A model generated the notes under the pieces. The model saw only the letters and a program-made list of their open reading frames with translations, searched no databases and had not been told where the DNA came from. DNA of 64,000 bases from Streptomyces atroolivaceus (lineage in GTDB: Bacteria > Actinomycetota > Actinomycetes > Streptomycetales > Streptomycetaceae), in assembly GCF_000717025.1 (NCBI RefSeq), contig NZ_JNXG01000025.1, forward strand, positions 1 through 64,000, in the 5' to 3' direction. This document shows positions 9,501 to 17,483 of the stretch, one piece after another; positions within the stretch are counted from its first letter, which is position 1; each line of letters opens with the position of its first letter. A program made the position numbers and the translations under genes.

Positions 9501-9983
9501 CATCTCCGTGGCGACCTTGGCCGCGACCGAGGCCCTGCCTCTCACATCACGGCCGATCGTGATGAACCAGATCCCGCCGGGGAATCTCTTGCGGACCTTC
9601 GGCTGGCCGACGGCAAACCGGGCAAGCGTCGTCTTGCCGAAACCGCCTGCCCCATGCAGACCGGCAGTGATGGCCACCGTGTCACCCCCGCGCCAGCGCT
9701 GGCGGGTGCGTGCAAGGACGGCGTCGACCACCTGGCCAGCCTCCGCCCGGTCCACCCACCCGTCCGGGACGACCATCGGGCCAGGCGCGGCAGGCAAAGC
9801 CGCCGCTGCCGCTGGGCTGAGCTTGGGCCACATCATCGAGATCAGAAGGATCACGACCCCCACGACACTGGCGACCGGGTCCGCCTCGCCCCATCCCTTA
9901 CCCAGGACTGTCCATACGAGGAGGGCCAGCGCACCTAGAAGGAGCGGACCGCGCACAATCCACTTCGATATAAAACGCCTCAA
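6558..9983 (-). CDS. Membrane-anchored STAND (NB-ARC) ATPase with WD40-like repeats
   Basis: A 1141-residue protein. Two hydrophobic segments (about 10-28 and 37-53) would anchor the N-terminus in the membrane. A P-loop (GAGGFGKTT, about 111-119) and a Walker B-like LLVIDDVW near residue 195 define a STAND/NB-ARC switch ATPase. From about 560 to the end there are roughly a dozen WD40-like units (LSPDGARLATIEISGRVRVW, FSPDSSRLTSGSMDKTVRIW and similar). In actinobacteria such proteins are sensors or regulators; several STAND proteins are antiphage sensors (AVAST type), but no effector domain is visible here, so the role is open. The start is TTG at 9983, preceded by AAGGGGTGAGG. It stands alone on this strand, with the neighbouring defence-like genes on the other strand. 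Confidence 0.85.
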   Translation of the reverse strand: MRRFISKWIVRGPLLLGALALLVWTVLGKGWGEADPVASVVGVVILLISMMWPKLSPAAAAALPAAPGPMVVPDGWVDRAEAGQVVDAVLARTRQRWRGGDTVAITAGLHGAGGFGKTTLARFAVGQPKVRKRFPGGIWFITIGRDVRGRASVAAKVATEMVRITGVESTAGDDPEQAGVQLGKLLASMPRTLLVIDDVWEEEQLRPFLIGAERRCVRLITTRSPKVLPAYAARITVDRMTYGQACLVLTRGLPQRPAQAMVDALVEATGRWVLLLRIVNRVMREQLSTGADANAVGERLLERLRVRGPAAGDPQTNIDLDDTDERNRAVRASLAAATELLPPNGEQRFTELGVFAEDEAVAIALVARLWEGAAGLDETITRSLCRHMADLSLLSLDSTVPGGTVVLHDVIRDHLRAELSAHLPVVNATFLDTVTAAAEGGPEWWTTPHEYLRDFLIAHLVDAERATDAAAVATDFRWIRMRLHQHGPTAPLRDLSLVPHVEAAALAAHLERAAHLLTPTEPAQALDAVLRSRVPGGAAWRAAADTVLSGPTLVDRWTPPDLPSSALLRTLTHQAPVGEMVLSPDGARLATIEISGRVRVWDASSGVQIWDLPGSSRMEEVTFSNGGGHLFTIDRDGIVYGWDLATGSELHRFFAGGGHAVAFSADGSRLFTVLGDGTVATWDTSTGSKINAFQAHRLNSVRLLVSQDGTTLVLSERGSLRCHVSDAGTGSGLQSLQGRPVAVTADGTYVATTHGRGVEVWSTSTGMRLYVLRGCPSITVAAFNAEGTSLAVGNREGVVEVWDLRTKTQVHRFHHGSLCSSLRFSPDSSRLTSGSMDKTVRIWDLAPTSPQQQGVPVTAAAVSADGSLVATVSREGVSVWDAASGAQIQHFTRGGGATGQELRFFNRAPGPHGDLLSAAFTATGVCFAAATDPQTAGVWDASGNLLAQFPSNGRLQELELSPTGDLLATVGHRDTVSIWETASGTLTHELPHHGAHRLVFSSDGSRLATYDRSDGTRVWDTASGVQVAHLARRSARALAFSPDNSQLALTDRAVDFRVVDIATEAVTHRFRGIRVRAAAFSPDSKYFATTASDTISVWDSTTAEHLTSMRADSDLESVVWHPDSRVLFVGGRGVLGYDFKA

Positions 9984-10332
9984 ACCTCACCCCTTGTGAT
10001 CAGCGCGAAGCTGCACCCCCTACATCCTCGCGACCCGGCCGGGATCTCAGCCAGACGTGCTCGCTGGCTTCAACCGAGCGACCGAGGGAGGGCGCGCTAC
10101 GCCAAGTCTCCCGCAAACCGGGAGGCGAGGGCCGTCACACAGCGGACCGACAGAATCTGACCGCCCTGGGCTACACCCAGGACCGCGTGGTCGTGGTGAT
10201 CGCCGGCCGCGCGGTCCTGCGGTCGTCGTGGAGCCCGTGTGCGGCGAGGGTGACGGCCGAGACAACTGGTGGAGGTGAATCTCTCGCGGGGGAGCGGGTG
10301 ACCTTTAGAGGCGGAACCTGCGGCCTTGTCCA
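9984..10332. other. Intergenic region, no gene supported
   Basis: It lies between the STAND gene start and the 3' end of the next minus-strand gene, so it should contain the STAND promoter. I see no convincing ORF, repeat or promoter hexamers. Confidence 0.5.
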
Positions 10333-11220
10333 TCAGTGCCCGTAGGCGACGGGGTGGGCGGTGAGGCAGGCGTGCCTGTATCGCAGTCGCCATCCGCTGG
10401 AGTCCTTTTCGCCGATGGCGCCGACAAGTCCGATCACCGGGTCAGTGAGGGAGGCGAAGAGGTCGTCGGGATGGGGGTCGGAGTCCCAGTGAAGGGTGCA
10501 CTGGTCTGCTGCGGCAGCCAGCCGACGCTGGTGGTGGTGTGCGCGGCTGGGCCGGCCGGCGAGGCTGCTGAACCAGGTGCCGACGTCCCAGCTTTCGTCC
10601 GGGGCGTGAGCGCACAACCGCACGGTCAGCGCGGCGAGGAGAGTTTCGGTGTCGGCACGCAGAGGCGGTAGCGCGTTCAGGGCCGCGTGTTCCTCGGCGG
10701 TGAGGGGAACGCCGGTGGTCCACAGTTGGGCGTAGTTGCTGCCTGCTGTCGCAGGTCCCCGCAAGCGGCCATTCCGGTCGCTGGTCACGGTCAGGGCAGC
10801 GCCGGTGGGCAGATGCCGCAGGCGCCATCCTTCCTCGTACGAGGTCTCTACCCGCAGTCCCGGTAGCCCGATCTGCGGGAGCCTGTTACGGCCGACCAGC
10901 CAGCAGGCCACGTTGTAGGGGGCTCGGGTGGTGAGCACCAGATTGTCGTGGCGGGCAGATACGACAAGGGTGTAGCGAGTGACGTCGGCCAGGCTGACGT
11001 TCCGCGGCCACGTACTGGTCGGGCCATGGTTGAGCAGACCCAGAGCGAGGAGGGCGCGCAGCCGACGCTGCGACGTCGTGCATGCATCGAGGCCGAGGCC
11101 GCTGCCGGCTGAGGACGCACGGGCATCGTGCCGATCGATGCCGGCGGACGCGAGGGCATGTGTCTCGCGCGTATAGGCGGCACGGAGGTGGGCGGTACGA
11201 CGGCGCAGTGAGGAGGGCAC
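10333..11220 (-). CDS. Hypothetical protein, 295 aa
   Basis: Not recognised. A soluble-looking protein of 295 residues with GC-rich third positions throughout, so it is probably real. The N-terminal 20 residues are arginine-rich (SSLRRRTAHLRAAYTRE). The centre has β-rich segments (TRYTLVVSAR, WRLRHLPTGAALTVTSDRNG). The C-terminus ends SGWRLRYRHACLTAHPVAYGH. GTG start with an AAGGA box seven bases upstream. It sits between the STAND gene and the protelomerase-like gene, both on the same strand, but the spacings (about 350 and 390 bases) argue against one operon. No signal peptide or membrane segment is seen. Confidence 0.6.
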   Translation of the reverse strand: MPSSLRRRTAHLRAAYTRETHALASAGIDRHDARASSAGSGLGLDACTTSQRRLRALLALGLLNHGPTSTWPRNVSLADVTRYTLVVSARHDNLVLTTRAPYNVACWLVGRNRLPQIGLPGLRVETSYEEGWRLRHLPTGAALTVTSDRNGRLRGPATAGSNYAQLWTTGVPLTAEEHAALNALPPLRADTETLLAALTVRLCAHAPDESWDVGTWFSSLAGRPSRAHHHQRRLAAAADQCTLHWDSDPHPDDLFASLTDPVIGLVGAIGEKDSSGWRLRYRHACLTAHPVAYGH

Positions 11221-11611
11221 GGTGAGTCCTTCGGAGCTGCCCGGTCAGCTGGATCACCACATGATGTGTGTCAAGACGAATCAGAAGGCGCGAAGTGGGT
11301 GCCCTACACCCTCTATCGGCGCCAGGGGAGGATCCGGGATGCCGCCGGCGCGCGGTCCAGTCCGTCGCAGACCGGTGCGTTGAAGCTACCGCCGCGCGGT
11401 GCGCACCCATGCCTGCGACACGCATCATCTGCTATTCCCAGGTTCGGAGAAGGGTTTCACGACAGGCTCGTGGCCCCTTGCAGCGCAGGAGCGGGGGTGT
11501 CCTGACGCGGCCGGTGTATTACCAGCCGCATCTCGTCCGGCTACCATGCGGCTCTCGCCGCCGGACCATGCCGCACTGCTGCCTCAGGGCGCGCGGGTGA
11601 AGGCTATGAAC
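11221..11611. other. Intergenic region downstream of the protelomerase-like gene
   Basis: Contains the ribosome-binding site of the 295-residue hypothetical and presumably its promoter. I looked for a long palindrome that could be a telomere-resolution site and found none by eye. No ORF here is convincing. Confidence 0.45.
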
Positions 11612-12496
11612 TCACTGCGATGCGATGTTGTCGATGAGGTAGAAGTCGAAGTAGAACAGGGTGGCACTCATGTCGCCCTGGTGTCCGAGGATGTCGTTGT
11701 AGAACTGCACCTCAGAGATATTCGGGCTGGCGAACTTGCGGTAGGCGACGGCGGCGTACGCCTCGCGCAGTTCTCGCGGAGTAATTGGCTGTCCCTCGGT
11801 ATCGGTGAAGGTGCGCTTGGAGACTGTGCCGACCTCTTTGCCGAAGCGCTGGGAGTAGGTTGTGTTGTCCAGGGCGGGATCGACGTTTTCGCGGATGCGA
11901 GCGACAGTCTCAAGGACGAGGTCCCGCTCTGCTAACACGGGGATGGAGTAGGGGGTGTCGACGCGCTCGGTCTCACGGGTCTTGGTCTGCCCTCTGAACA
12001 TGACCCGCACTACGTCAGCGGAGTCAGGTTCGAAACCGCCCACGCAGCCGACCTCGTAAGGGCGGCGGCCGGTCAGAGCCACGACGCCAGCGATGGCCGT
12101 GGCGTTGGACCACCGGACCTTCGCGTTGTAGCTCAGCAACGCCACAGCCCGCTCAATGTGCTCCTGTCCGTTCAACGGCCGCTGATTGCGGTGCCGCTCC
12201 TCGCGCCGCTTTTGCTGGTGCTGGCGGTACTCCACCACGTGGTCAGCTGAGTGCTTGAACTTTTCCAGGACGGGCGCATCCTCGCCCAGTTCGGATTTGA
12301 GCACGTTTCGGTAGCTGGTGATCAGGCTGCGGTTCGTGGTCATGGCATAGGGCTTGCCGGTCTTCGGATTGACCCGCTGGTGGATGTCCGACAGTTCGGC
12401 GAGCACGGCCGTATGCACCCTTTGGCCGTCTGAGCCGGAGTCACGGATCTTTGCCACGAAGCGGTCGATCCGCTCCCTGTCAGCCGGAGTGAGCAT
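11612..12496 (-). CDS. Protelomerase-like tyrosine recombinase (telomere resolvase family)
   Basis: A 294-residue protein. The catalytic half carries the ordered signature of telomere resolvases and related tyrosine recombinases: LTGRRPYEVG (141-150, catalytic Arg), MFRGQTKTR (166-174, Lys172), TPRELREAY (239-247, Arg244), DILGHQGDMSATLFYFDFYL (268-287, His272, with Tyr282 or Tyr286 as nucleophile). Protelomerases cut a palindromic target and rejoin it as hairpin telomeres (phages N15, phiKO2; Agrobacterium TelA). The spacing LTGRR..GQxKTR..LRxxYA..AYxxF..LGH..Y fits that family better than ordinary XerC/D integrases. ATG 12496 is chosen because GAGGGA precedes it and the protein-like sequence begins there. 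It is shorter than the phage enzymes, lacking their extra C-terminal DNA-binding domains. Family assignment from motifs is good; hairpin-forming activity is not shown. Confidence 0.7.
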   Translation of the reverse strand: MLTPADRERIDRFVAKIRDSGSDGQRVHTAVLAELSDIHQRVNPKTGKPYAMTTNRSLITSYRNVLKSELGEDAPVLEKFKHSADHVVEYRQHQQKRREERHRNQRPLNGQEHIERAVALLSYNAKVRWSNATAIAGVVALTGRRPYEVGCVGGFEPDSADVVRVMFRGQTKTRETERVDTPYSIPVLAERDLVLETVARIRENVDPALDNTTYSQRFGKEVGTVSKRTFTDTEGQPITPRELREAYAAVAYRKFASPNISEVQFYNDILGHQGDMSATLFYFDFYLIDNIASQ

Positions 12497-13242
12497 GTAA
12501 GGTCCCTCAGATTGTGGTCTCTTGGGGACAACCCTGAACGGTGTGCCTCGAACTGACACCAGGCAAGGCGCCCTCGCGTTGGAAGACATCCTTGCTGGTA
12601 CAAGCGTGGGGAACCCACCGGACCGCAGCGGCGCAGCCACTGACCGTCGACGCGGCCATTCGCGGCACCGCTGCGGATGCGGGCGCGGCTCTGGCCGGCG
12701 GACATGGGTTCGACGTGCTATGCGGATCGGAGTCTGTGTGAGCGACAGCCATACGAGGGAACGGCTTCTGTGCCAGCGGCGATGCCGACTACGGCGTGTC
12801 CGACTCCGTGCAAGGAGACCGCGGTTCGAGCGGGCATGACCTCGCCACCCGCAGGGGGCAGCAGATCACCCGGGGACTCCTGGACTGGGCGGACAGCATC
12901 CTGACGGTGGACCGCCATTCTCGGCATCCTCGGTGCGGTGTGCGGCGAGAAGCATGCGCACAAGCTGCCGCTCTACCTCGGTGACCGTGACGTGCACGAC
13001 CTGATCGGGCAGGACGAAGGGTTGTTGAACGACGTGGCTGTCCTCATCGAGGCCATGGCCACTGAGTACATGGGGCCGCGCCGCCAGTCTCTGCCTGGCC
13101 GGGTCAGGCAGCTGCGGTGGACAGGAGCACGCGAGTTACGTCGTCTGTCCCAGGCGAAGCACCCCATCCGGGGGGCTCACGGAACCCGGGCGCCGGCCGC
13201 GGGGACCCGTCAGAACGTCGCCGGCAGAACAGCAGGACAGCA
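12497..13242. other. Mostly non-coding region upstream of the protelomerase-like gene
   Basis: Holds the protelomerase-like gene's GAGGGA ribosome-binding site (just right of 12496) and presumably its promoter. The right part (12938-13246) may code for a short protein, listed separately. No long palindrome was recognised by eye. Confidence 0.4.
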
Positions 13243-13246
13243 ATGA
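12938..13246 (+). CDS. Possible small hypothetical protein or gene remnant
   Basis: A 102-residue frame with GTG start. Third positions are GC-rich for most of its length, and the sequence (LYLGDRDVHDLIGQDEGLLN, then VAVLIEAMATEYMG) looks protein-like. In frame upstream, as far as a TGA near 12911, it reads ILGILGAVCGE, so it may be the tail of a larger lost gene. The last 20 residues (TRAPAAGTRQNVAGRTAGQQ) look non-coding. It runs into the start of the DUF3892 gene. I do not recognise a family. Confidence 0.3.
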   Translation: MCGEKHAHKLPLYLGDRDVHDLIGQDEGLLNDVAVLIEAMATEYMGPRRQSLPGRVRQLRWTGARELRRLSQAKHPIRGAHGTRAPAAGTRQNVAGRTAGQQ

Positions 13247-13527
13247 TGGCCATCCAGATCACCGCGGTACGCCTGACAGCCGGCGGCACCACGCACGAAC
13301 ACATCACTCACCTGTGGTGGACCAACCAGGCCTCCGGCAACAGCGGTAACAACACCCGGGCTCAGCTTGTCGACTGGATCGACAACCAGTCCGGCGAGGC
13401 CTACACCGACGCAGCCGGACACCGCACGAAGGTCGCCGTCGTGACGCCCACTCGGGGCGAGAAATACCTGCGGACCCACGCCGACGGCGTGTGGACCAAC
13501 AACCTCCTCGCCCTCCCCAGGCGCTGA
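13243..13527 (+). CDS. DUF3892-family small protein
   Basis: A 94-residue protein. IQITAVRLTAGGTTHEHITH at the start, AQLVDWIDN..GEAYTD in the middle and GEKYLRTHADGVWTNNLLAL at the end match the compact DUF3892 family of unknown function, often found singly on actinobacterial mobile DNA. ATG 13243 has an AGGA box five bases upstream; an alternative ATG lies one codon later. A strong hairpin 27 bases after the stop probably ends transcription, so it is likely a single-gene unit. No metal-binding or catalytic motif is evident. Confidence 0.75.
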   Translation: MMAIQITAVRLTAGGTTHEHITHLWWTNQASGNSGNNTRAQLVDWIDNQSGEAYTDAAGHRTKVAVVTPTRGEKYLRTHADGVWTNNLLALPRR

Positions 13528-13553
13528 CCCGACACGCTCACCCGGCCGTCGAA

Positions 13554-13576
13554 CGCGCCGCCCCTCCGGCGGCGCG
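13554..13576 (+). terminator. GC-rich hairpin after the DUF3892 gene
   Basis: CGCGCCGCC and GGCGGCGCG form a nine-base perfect stem around a five-base loop. It starts 27 bases after the stop codon and has no U-tract, the usual form in high-GC actinobacteria. Confidence 0.6.
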
Positions 13577-13716
13577 CCAGGCCTCCAGTCCGAACCCATG
13601 ATCCCCCACTACCGACCGAGGTGTTGCGTGTGGGTAAGCCGGTGTCGCACCAGTGGGATGGGAAGGAAGAAACGGACGGAGGAGGCGGTGTCAGTGCCGC
13701 TTCCTACGATCTGGGC

Positions 13717-14973
13717 ATGGCCTACGAATCTGCTCGTGATCTTCCTTCCTATCTGGAGCTCGAACGGCAACTGAAGGTGGTGAGGTTCCTCGGGAGAAGC
13801 AATCGGAAGCTGGCCGGGGCGATCCGGCTTCAGCTGCGAGAGTTCGGCGATACGGTCGACGCCTTCTATGACTTGTTCGGGGGAAAGCACTGGATCTTCC
13901 ACGACCAGTTGCCCCTAGAACCGGTGCGGACCATAGTCGCCAACGCAGGAGAGGACGTGGACGGGGCGGAGCGGAAGCTCATCGAGCTCTACCACGACGC
14001 CGAGAGTCTGCCGTTCATGATCCTTCCGCTGCGGAAACTGCCGGCCATGCGCCGCAGGCTCACCCTGGTGGAGCGGGCCCGGCAGGACTACTTCGCAGGC
14101 CGCTACTACGCCACTGTCCAGGTGCTGCTGAGCGTCATGGACGGCTTCGTCAACGAGTTCGAGAGCGTGCGCCGTGGGTTGCACGCACGCGCTCCCGAGG
14201 AACTGCAAGCCTGGGACAGCGTCGTCGGCCACCATCGCGGCCTCCAGCATGCCCACAAGACGTTCACCAAAGGGCGCACGGCCACACTGGAAGAACCCGT
14301 CTACGAGCTCTACCGCAACGGCATCGTGCACGGCAGCATTCTCAACTACGACAACCTCACCGTCGCGACCAAAGCCTGGAACCGGCTGTTCGCCGTTGCT
14401 GACTGGGCCGCCGCGCGCCTGAAGGAACAGGAACACCAGTCCAAAGAACCAGCCACACTCTCCAGCGTCGGACGCCAGCTCAAAGAACTCACCAGCACAG
14501 GCCTGCGACAGGCCGAGATCAACCGCGTCAACGAGAAGTGGAAGCCCTGCAGGCATCTCCCCGGAAGCGACACCTTCAACGTTCACCCCGCCCACACTCA
14601 GACCCGCGAACTGCTGAATTGCTGGATGCGCCGCAACTACGGCTCCCTGAGCGACCTGCTTACCCACGACCTGCACATCCGGCACGGCAAGTCGGCACGC
14701 AGCGAGGTCCGGCGGGCCTACGACCCCTTCAGGCTCTCCGCATTCGAGATCCTCTCCATCCATCACGACATGGCAGCAGCCTGCACGGTCACCGCAACGC
14801 TTGATCATGGAAGTAGCGCCACGACTGAGGTTGAGCTGCGATGGGTCAGAGAGGACGACCAGTCCTATCCCACGCCTGAACCCTGGCCAGGGAAGTGGCG
14901 GCTGGTGACCTGGGATCCGCGCTGCTACCTGGGCCGGATCACCCCTCCTCGTCCCGGCAAAGCCCCTCACTAG
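13717..14973 (+). CDS. Hypothetical protein with HEPN-like motif and NTF2-like C-terminus
   Basis: A 418-residue protein from ATG 13717; a longer frame opens at GTG 13621 but the extra 32 residues look untranslated. The helical first half contains ELYRNGIVHG (about 196-205). R-N-x3-H fits the Rx4-6H motif of HEPN ribonucleases, with the usual polar residue after the arginine. The C-terminal 130 residues (LLNCWMRRNYGSLSDLL, FEILSIHHDMAAACTVTATL, KWRLVTWDPRCYL) resemble an NTF2/SnoaL-like fold. HEPN domains are frequent RNases in defence and abortive infection. Its place among ABC-3C, DUF6119 and STAND genes supports that reading, but this is inference. I do not recognise a named family for the whole protein. 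Confidence 0.7.
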   Translation: MAYESARDLPSYLELERQLKVVRFLGRSNRKLAGAIRLQLREFGDTVDAFYDLFGGKHWIFHDQLPLEPVRTIVANAGEDVDGAERKLIELYHDAESLPFMILPLRKLPAMRRRLTLVERARQDYFAGRYYATVQVLLSVMDGFVNEFESVRRGLHARAPEELQAWDSVVGHHRGLQHAHKTFTKGRTATLEEPVYELYRNGIVHGSILNYDNLTVATKAWNRLFAVADWAAARLKEQEHQSKEPATLSSVGRQLKELTSTGLRQAEINRVNEKWKPCRHLPGSDTFNVHPAHTQTRELLNCWMRRNYGSLSDLLTHDLHIRHGKSARSEVRRAYDPFRLSAFEILSIHHDMAAACTVTATLDHGSSATTEVELRWVREDDQSYPTPEPWPGKWRLVTWDPRCYLGRITPPRPGKAPH

Positions 14974-15311
14974 CGGTTTTCCGCTCACGACTTCCCAGGC
15001 CGACCCGCTCTCCGCTTCGCTCTCACTTGCACCCCTGGAACCGACCCCGTACCGAGGCGGCTGGCGGCGCAGATACCCGCACCTTCTGCGGGCCGTCACC
15101 GTGAGGGCCGATTCCTCCTGGCCCTGCCCAGTCGTTTCACGCCTGACTGGTCCAAGGAATCACCCATCCCGGTGCGGGCTGTGTTGCCCCGGGCCGAGGT
15201 GGAGTCTCGTGCCTGGCAGGTTGCCATGCCCGCAATGCCATCCAATAGTTCTGTTCCGGTGTGCCGGTGCTGTTCTGTCTGGTTTCTTGGTCATCCCAGT
15301 ACTCCAAGGGT
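14974..15311. other. Intergenic region, small hairpin only
   Basis: AGCGG-TTTT-CCGCT forms a short perfect hairpin overlapping the stop codon at 14971-14973 and could help termination. The remainder is the leader of the DUF6119 gene. No ORF is convincing. Confidence 0.4.
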
Positions 15312-17009
15312 GTGGAGGCCGCATTGGGCAGTACCCGTAAACACCGACCCGCCACCCGTAAGTCCACTCTGCACCGGCTGAAGGTCCCCGACGACAGTGC
15401 CCTGGAACTGTCCGGGTTCGTGCGGGACAGATACCTCGACAGCGACGACTACCAGGCCAGAGAGTTCACCCGCCGCGGGATCACGGGTCTGCTGATCACA
15501 GGCGGTGTTCCTCGCGACCGTGCCGATTGGTGCGACGTGGTCGAATCCATCACCGGCCTTGAGGTCAACGAACGCAGCCGGGCGGCAGCCGGCCTCGTCC
15601 TCATGAAGACCGGACGTGGCACCTACGCACTGAGCTACGGCGTGGGACAGCACATGCTGGACCCCTACTACCGTGACGACGAGTTCGGGCTGGAGTTCGC
15701 GACCCGCTGCCTCGATGATGAGGGAGTCATCAAGATCCGCAACCAGATCATGGACGGCCGAGGCAGGGTCGACGAGTACTCGGTCTCCAGAGGCGAACGC
15801 ATCGACGACTTCGGGCTGGAACGGTTCGCCGCGGTCGTGCGCCGCATCTGCGGCACCGTCAGCGGACTGCCACTGACCTCCCTGCAGTCCGGCAAAGTGC
15901 GCCAGGTCCGTGTGGAGTGCTCACAGGCAGCCATCAAGCTCCCGCTGGCAACCAGCCTGGAACAGTTCCTGAGCGACCTCGACACCATTGAGGACGTATG
16001 CGCGCGGCCTGACCCTCTGCCGCAGCTGCGGTTCGTCAGCCGAGTCCATACCCTCGACAACCGCAGTCGCAAAGCAGTCGAGGCCCAGAAGGCACTGGAA
16101 GCCCAGCTTACGGATCCGGACAGCCCTCGCCTGACCATTGGGGTTCCGGACTCGTGCCAGGAAGGCTACAGCTCGGCCCAGGCGTTTCGCGTGAGACGAG
16201 GCGCCCAGACGATCGAGGTGGGCGAGCTCGAACTTCGGCACTTGCTGCAGTTTGTCAAGGACAAGCCGCCAGGGGAACGACTCCAAGGCCTGGGGGACTT
16301 GCGGGTCACCATGTTCAGCGATGACGACTTCCAGACCCCGGCCGGTGTTACCACCAGCGGCAAGGAATGGCTCATCGCCGATGTCCCACTCGGCACCGAC
16401 CGGCTGTTCTACGGCAACGGCAAATGGTTCGAGGTGGGTGCCGGTTTTATCGAGACGCTGGAGGAGGAGCTCACCAACCTCTTTGCCCAGCCCCAGACGG
16501 TGACCTTGCCCCGCTGGACCAAAGGACCGCAGAACTCCGACGGACAGGACACCCACGACGAGGACTGGTTCAACAGGAAGGCAGCCGAGCAGGACGGGTA
16601 CCTGCTGTTCGACAAGGACACCGTCCGTACGGTCAAGTTCAGGGGGGGAGGCCTGGAAATCTGCGACGTCCTGGGGCCGGACAACCAGCTGATCTGCGTC
16701 AAGAAGGCACCGGCCACCACGGCGCCTCTCAACCATCTCTTCGCGCAGGGTGTAGTCGCCGTCGAAACGCTCCGCAGCGATACCGTGGTACGCGGCAAGT
16801 TCCTTACGCAAGTGGCTGCGCACACGCCCGACCACCGTATGCTCAAGGACTTCGGGTCTCTCCGGGTGGTGTTCGGAATTCTACTGAAAGACGGCAGGGA
16901 CATTGCGGTCAACTCCCTCTTCGCTTTTGCACAGGTTTCCCTGCTCCAAGCTGTCCGGCGGCTGCGAGCGATGAACGCTGAGGTCGAGGTCATCGCCATC
17001 CGAAGGTGA
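15312..17009 (+). CDS. DUF6119 / TIGR04141 sporadically distributed protein
   Basis: A 565-residue protein. The opening RKSTLHRLKV, the internal GRGTYALSYGVGQHML and the C-terminal block (KFRGGGLEICDVLGPDNQLI, then CVKK..APLNHLFAQGVVAVE) are characteristic of TIGR04141/DUF6119, a family scattered through prokaryotes, often near restriction or defence genes, with no established function. The length is normal. GTG 15312 (EAALGSTRKHRP) is chosen because the earlier codons from 15261 are hydrophobic and cysteine-rich, unlike the family start; the ribosome site is unclear (AAGGG only two bases away). The neighbours on the same strand are also uncharacterised, suggesting a set of accessory defence genes rather than one operon (gaps of 340 and 475 bases). 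Confidence 0.85.
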   Translation: MEAALGSTRKHRPATRKSTLHRLKVPDDSALELSGFVRDRYLDSDDYQAREFTRRGITGLLITGGVPRDRADWCDVVESITGLEVNERSRAAAGLVLMKTGRGTYALSYGVGQHMLDPYYRDDEFGLEFATRCLDDEGVIKIRNQIMDGRGRVDEYSVSRGERIDDFGLERFAAVVRRICGTVSGLPLTSLQSGKVRQVRVECSQAAIKLPLATSLEQFLSDLDTIEDVCARPDPLPQLRFVSRVHTLDNRSRKAVEAQKALEAQLTDPDSPRLTIGVPDSCQEGYSSAQAFRVRRGAQTIEVGELELRHLLQFVKDKPPGERLQGLGDLRVTMFSDDDFQTPAGVTTSGKEWLIADVPLGTDRLFYGNGKWFEVGAGFIETLEEELTNLFAQPQTVTLPRWTKGPQNSDGQDTHDEDWFNRKAAEQDGYLLFDKDTVRTVKFRGGGLEICDVLGPDNQLICVKKAPATTAPLNHLFAQGVVAVETLRSDTVVRGKFLTQVAAHTPDHRMLKDFGSLRVVFGILLKDGRDIAVNSLFAFAQVSLLQAVRRLRAMNAEVEVIAIRR

Positions 17010-17483
17010 ATCAAAAGGGGAAGCCGACGGCTCACTGCCGGGCGCCGTCGTCACAGGGGCGGCCCTGTTCGTCCTCAGTGAGAGTGCTTATGCGCGGTGG
17101 TCGCCGGTTAACACCGGCCGAGAGGCCGGTGCGCGCCTCACGTCCCGGCGGTGGAACTCCTGCCGCCGAGAGGTGGATGTCACCCTGACGCGGACGCAGG
17201 CCAGCTGCTGGGCTTCCCCTTCCCTGTTGTCCTGCTGGTCCAGGCAAGAAGCATGGCGTCGCCGGTCCAGTGAGGCTGGCTGGGCTGCCGCCGTCCGGTC
17301 GAGTGTCAGTGCCGGGTGGTAGAGCTGATAGCGAGAGAAGAGCCAGCAGTTCACTGGGCGGGGCGTCCGCGCGGTCCGCAGTGGCGAAGCGGTCCGCACT
17401 CGGGTCCGGCCCCAGCGCACCACACCCCGACCGACTCCGCCCGGACCCCAACGGCACTATCGCCCGCATGACAGGAAGATCCG
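17010..17483. other. Intergenic region, no gene supported
   Basis: Contains the AGGAAG ribosome site of the next gene near its right end. Short frames on both strands have unlikely composition. No repeat or clear promoter seen. Confidence 0.45.

Noticed and set aside
12497..12640. N-terminal extension of the protelomerase-like protein to 12640
   Set aside because: The extra 48 residues do not look conserved and a good GAGGGA site precedes the inner ATG at 12496.
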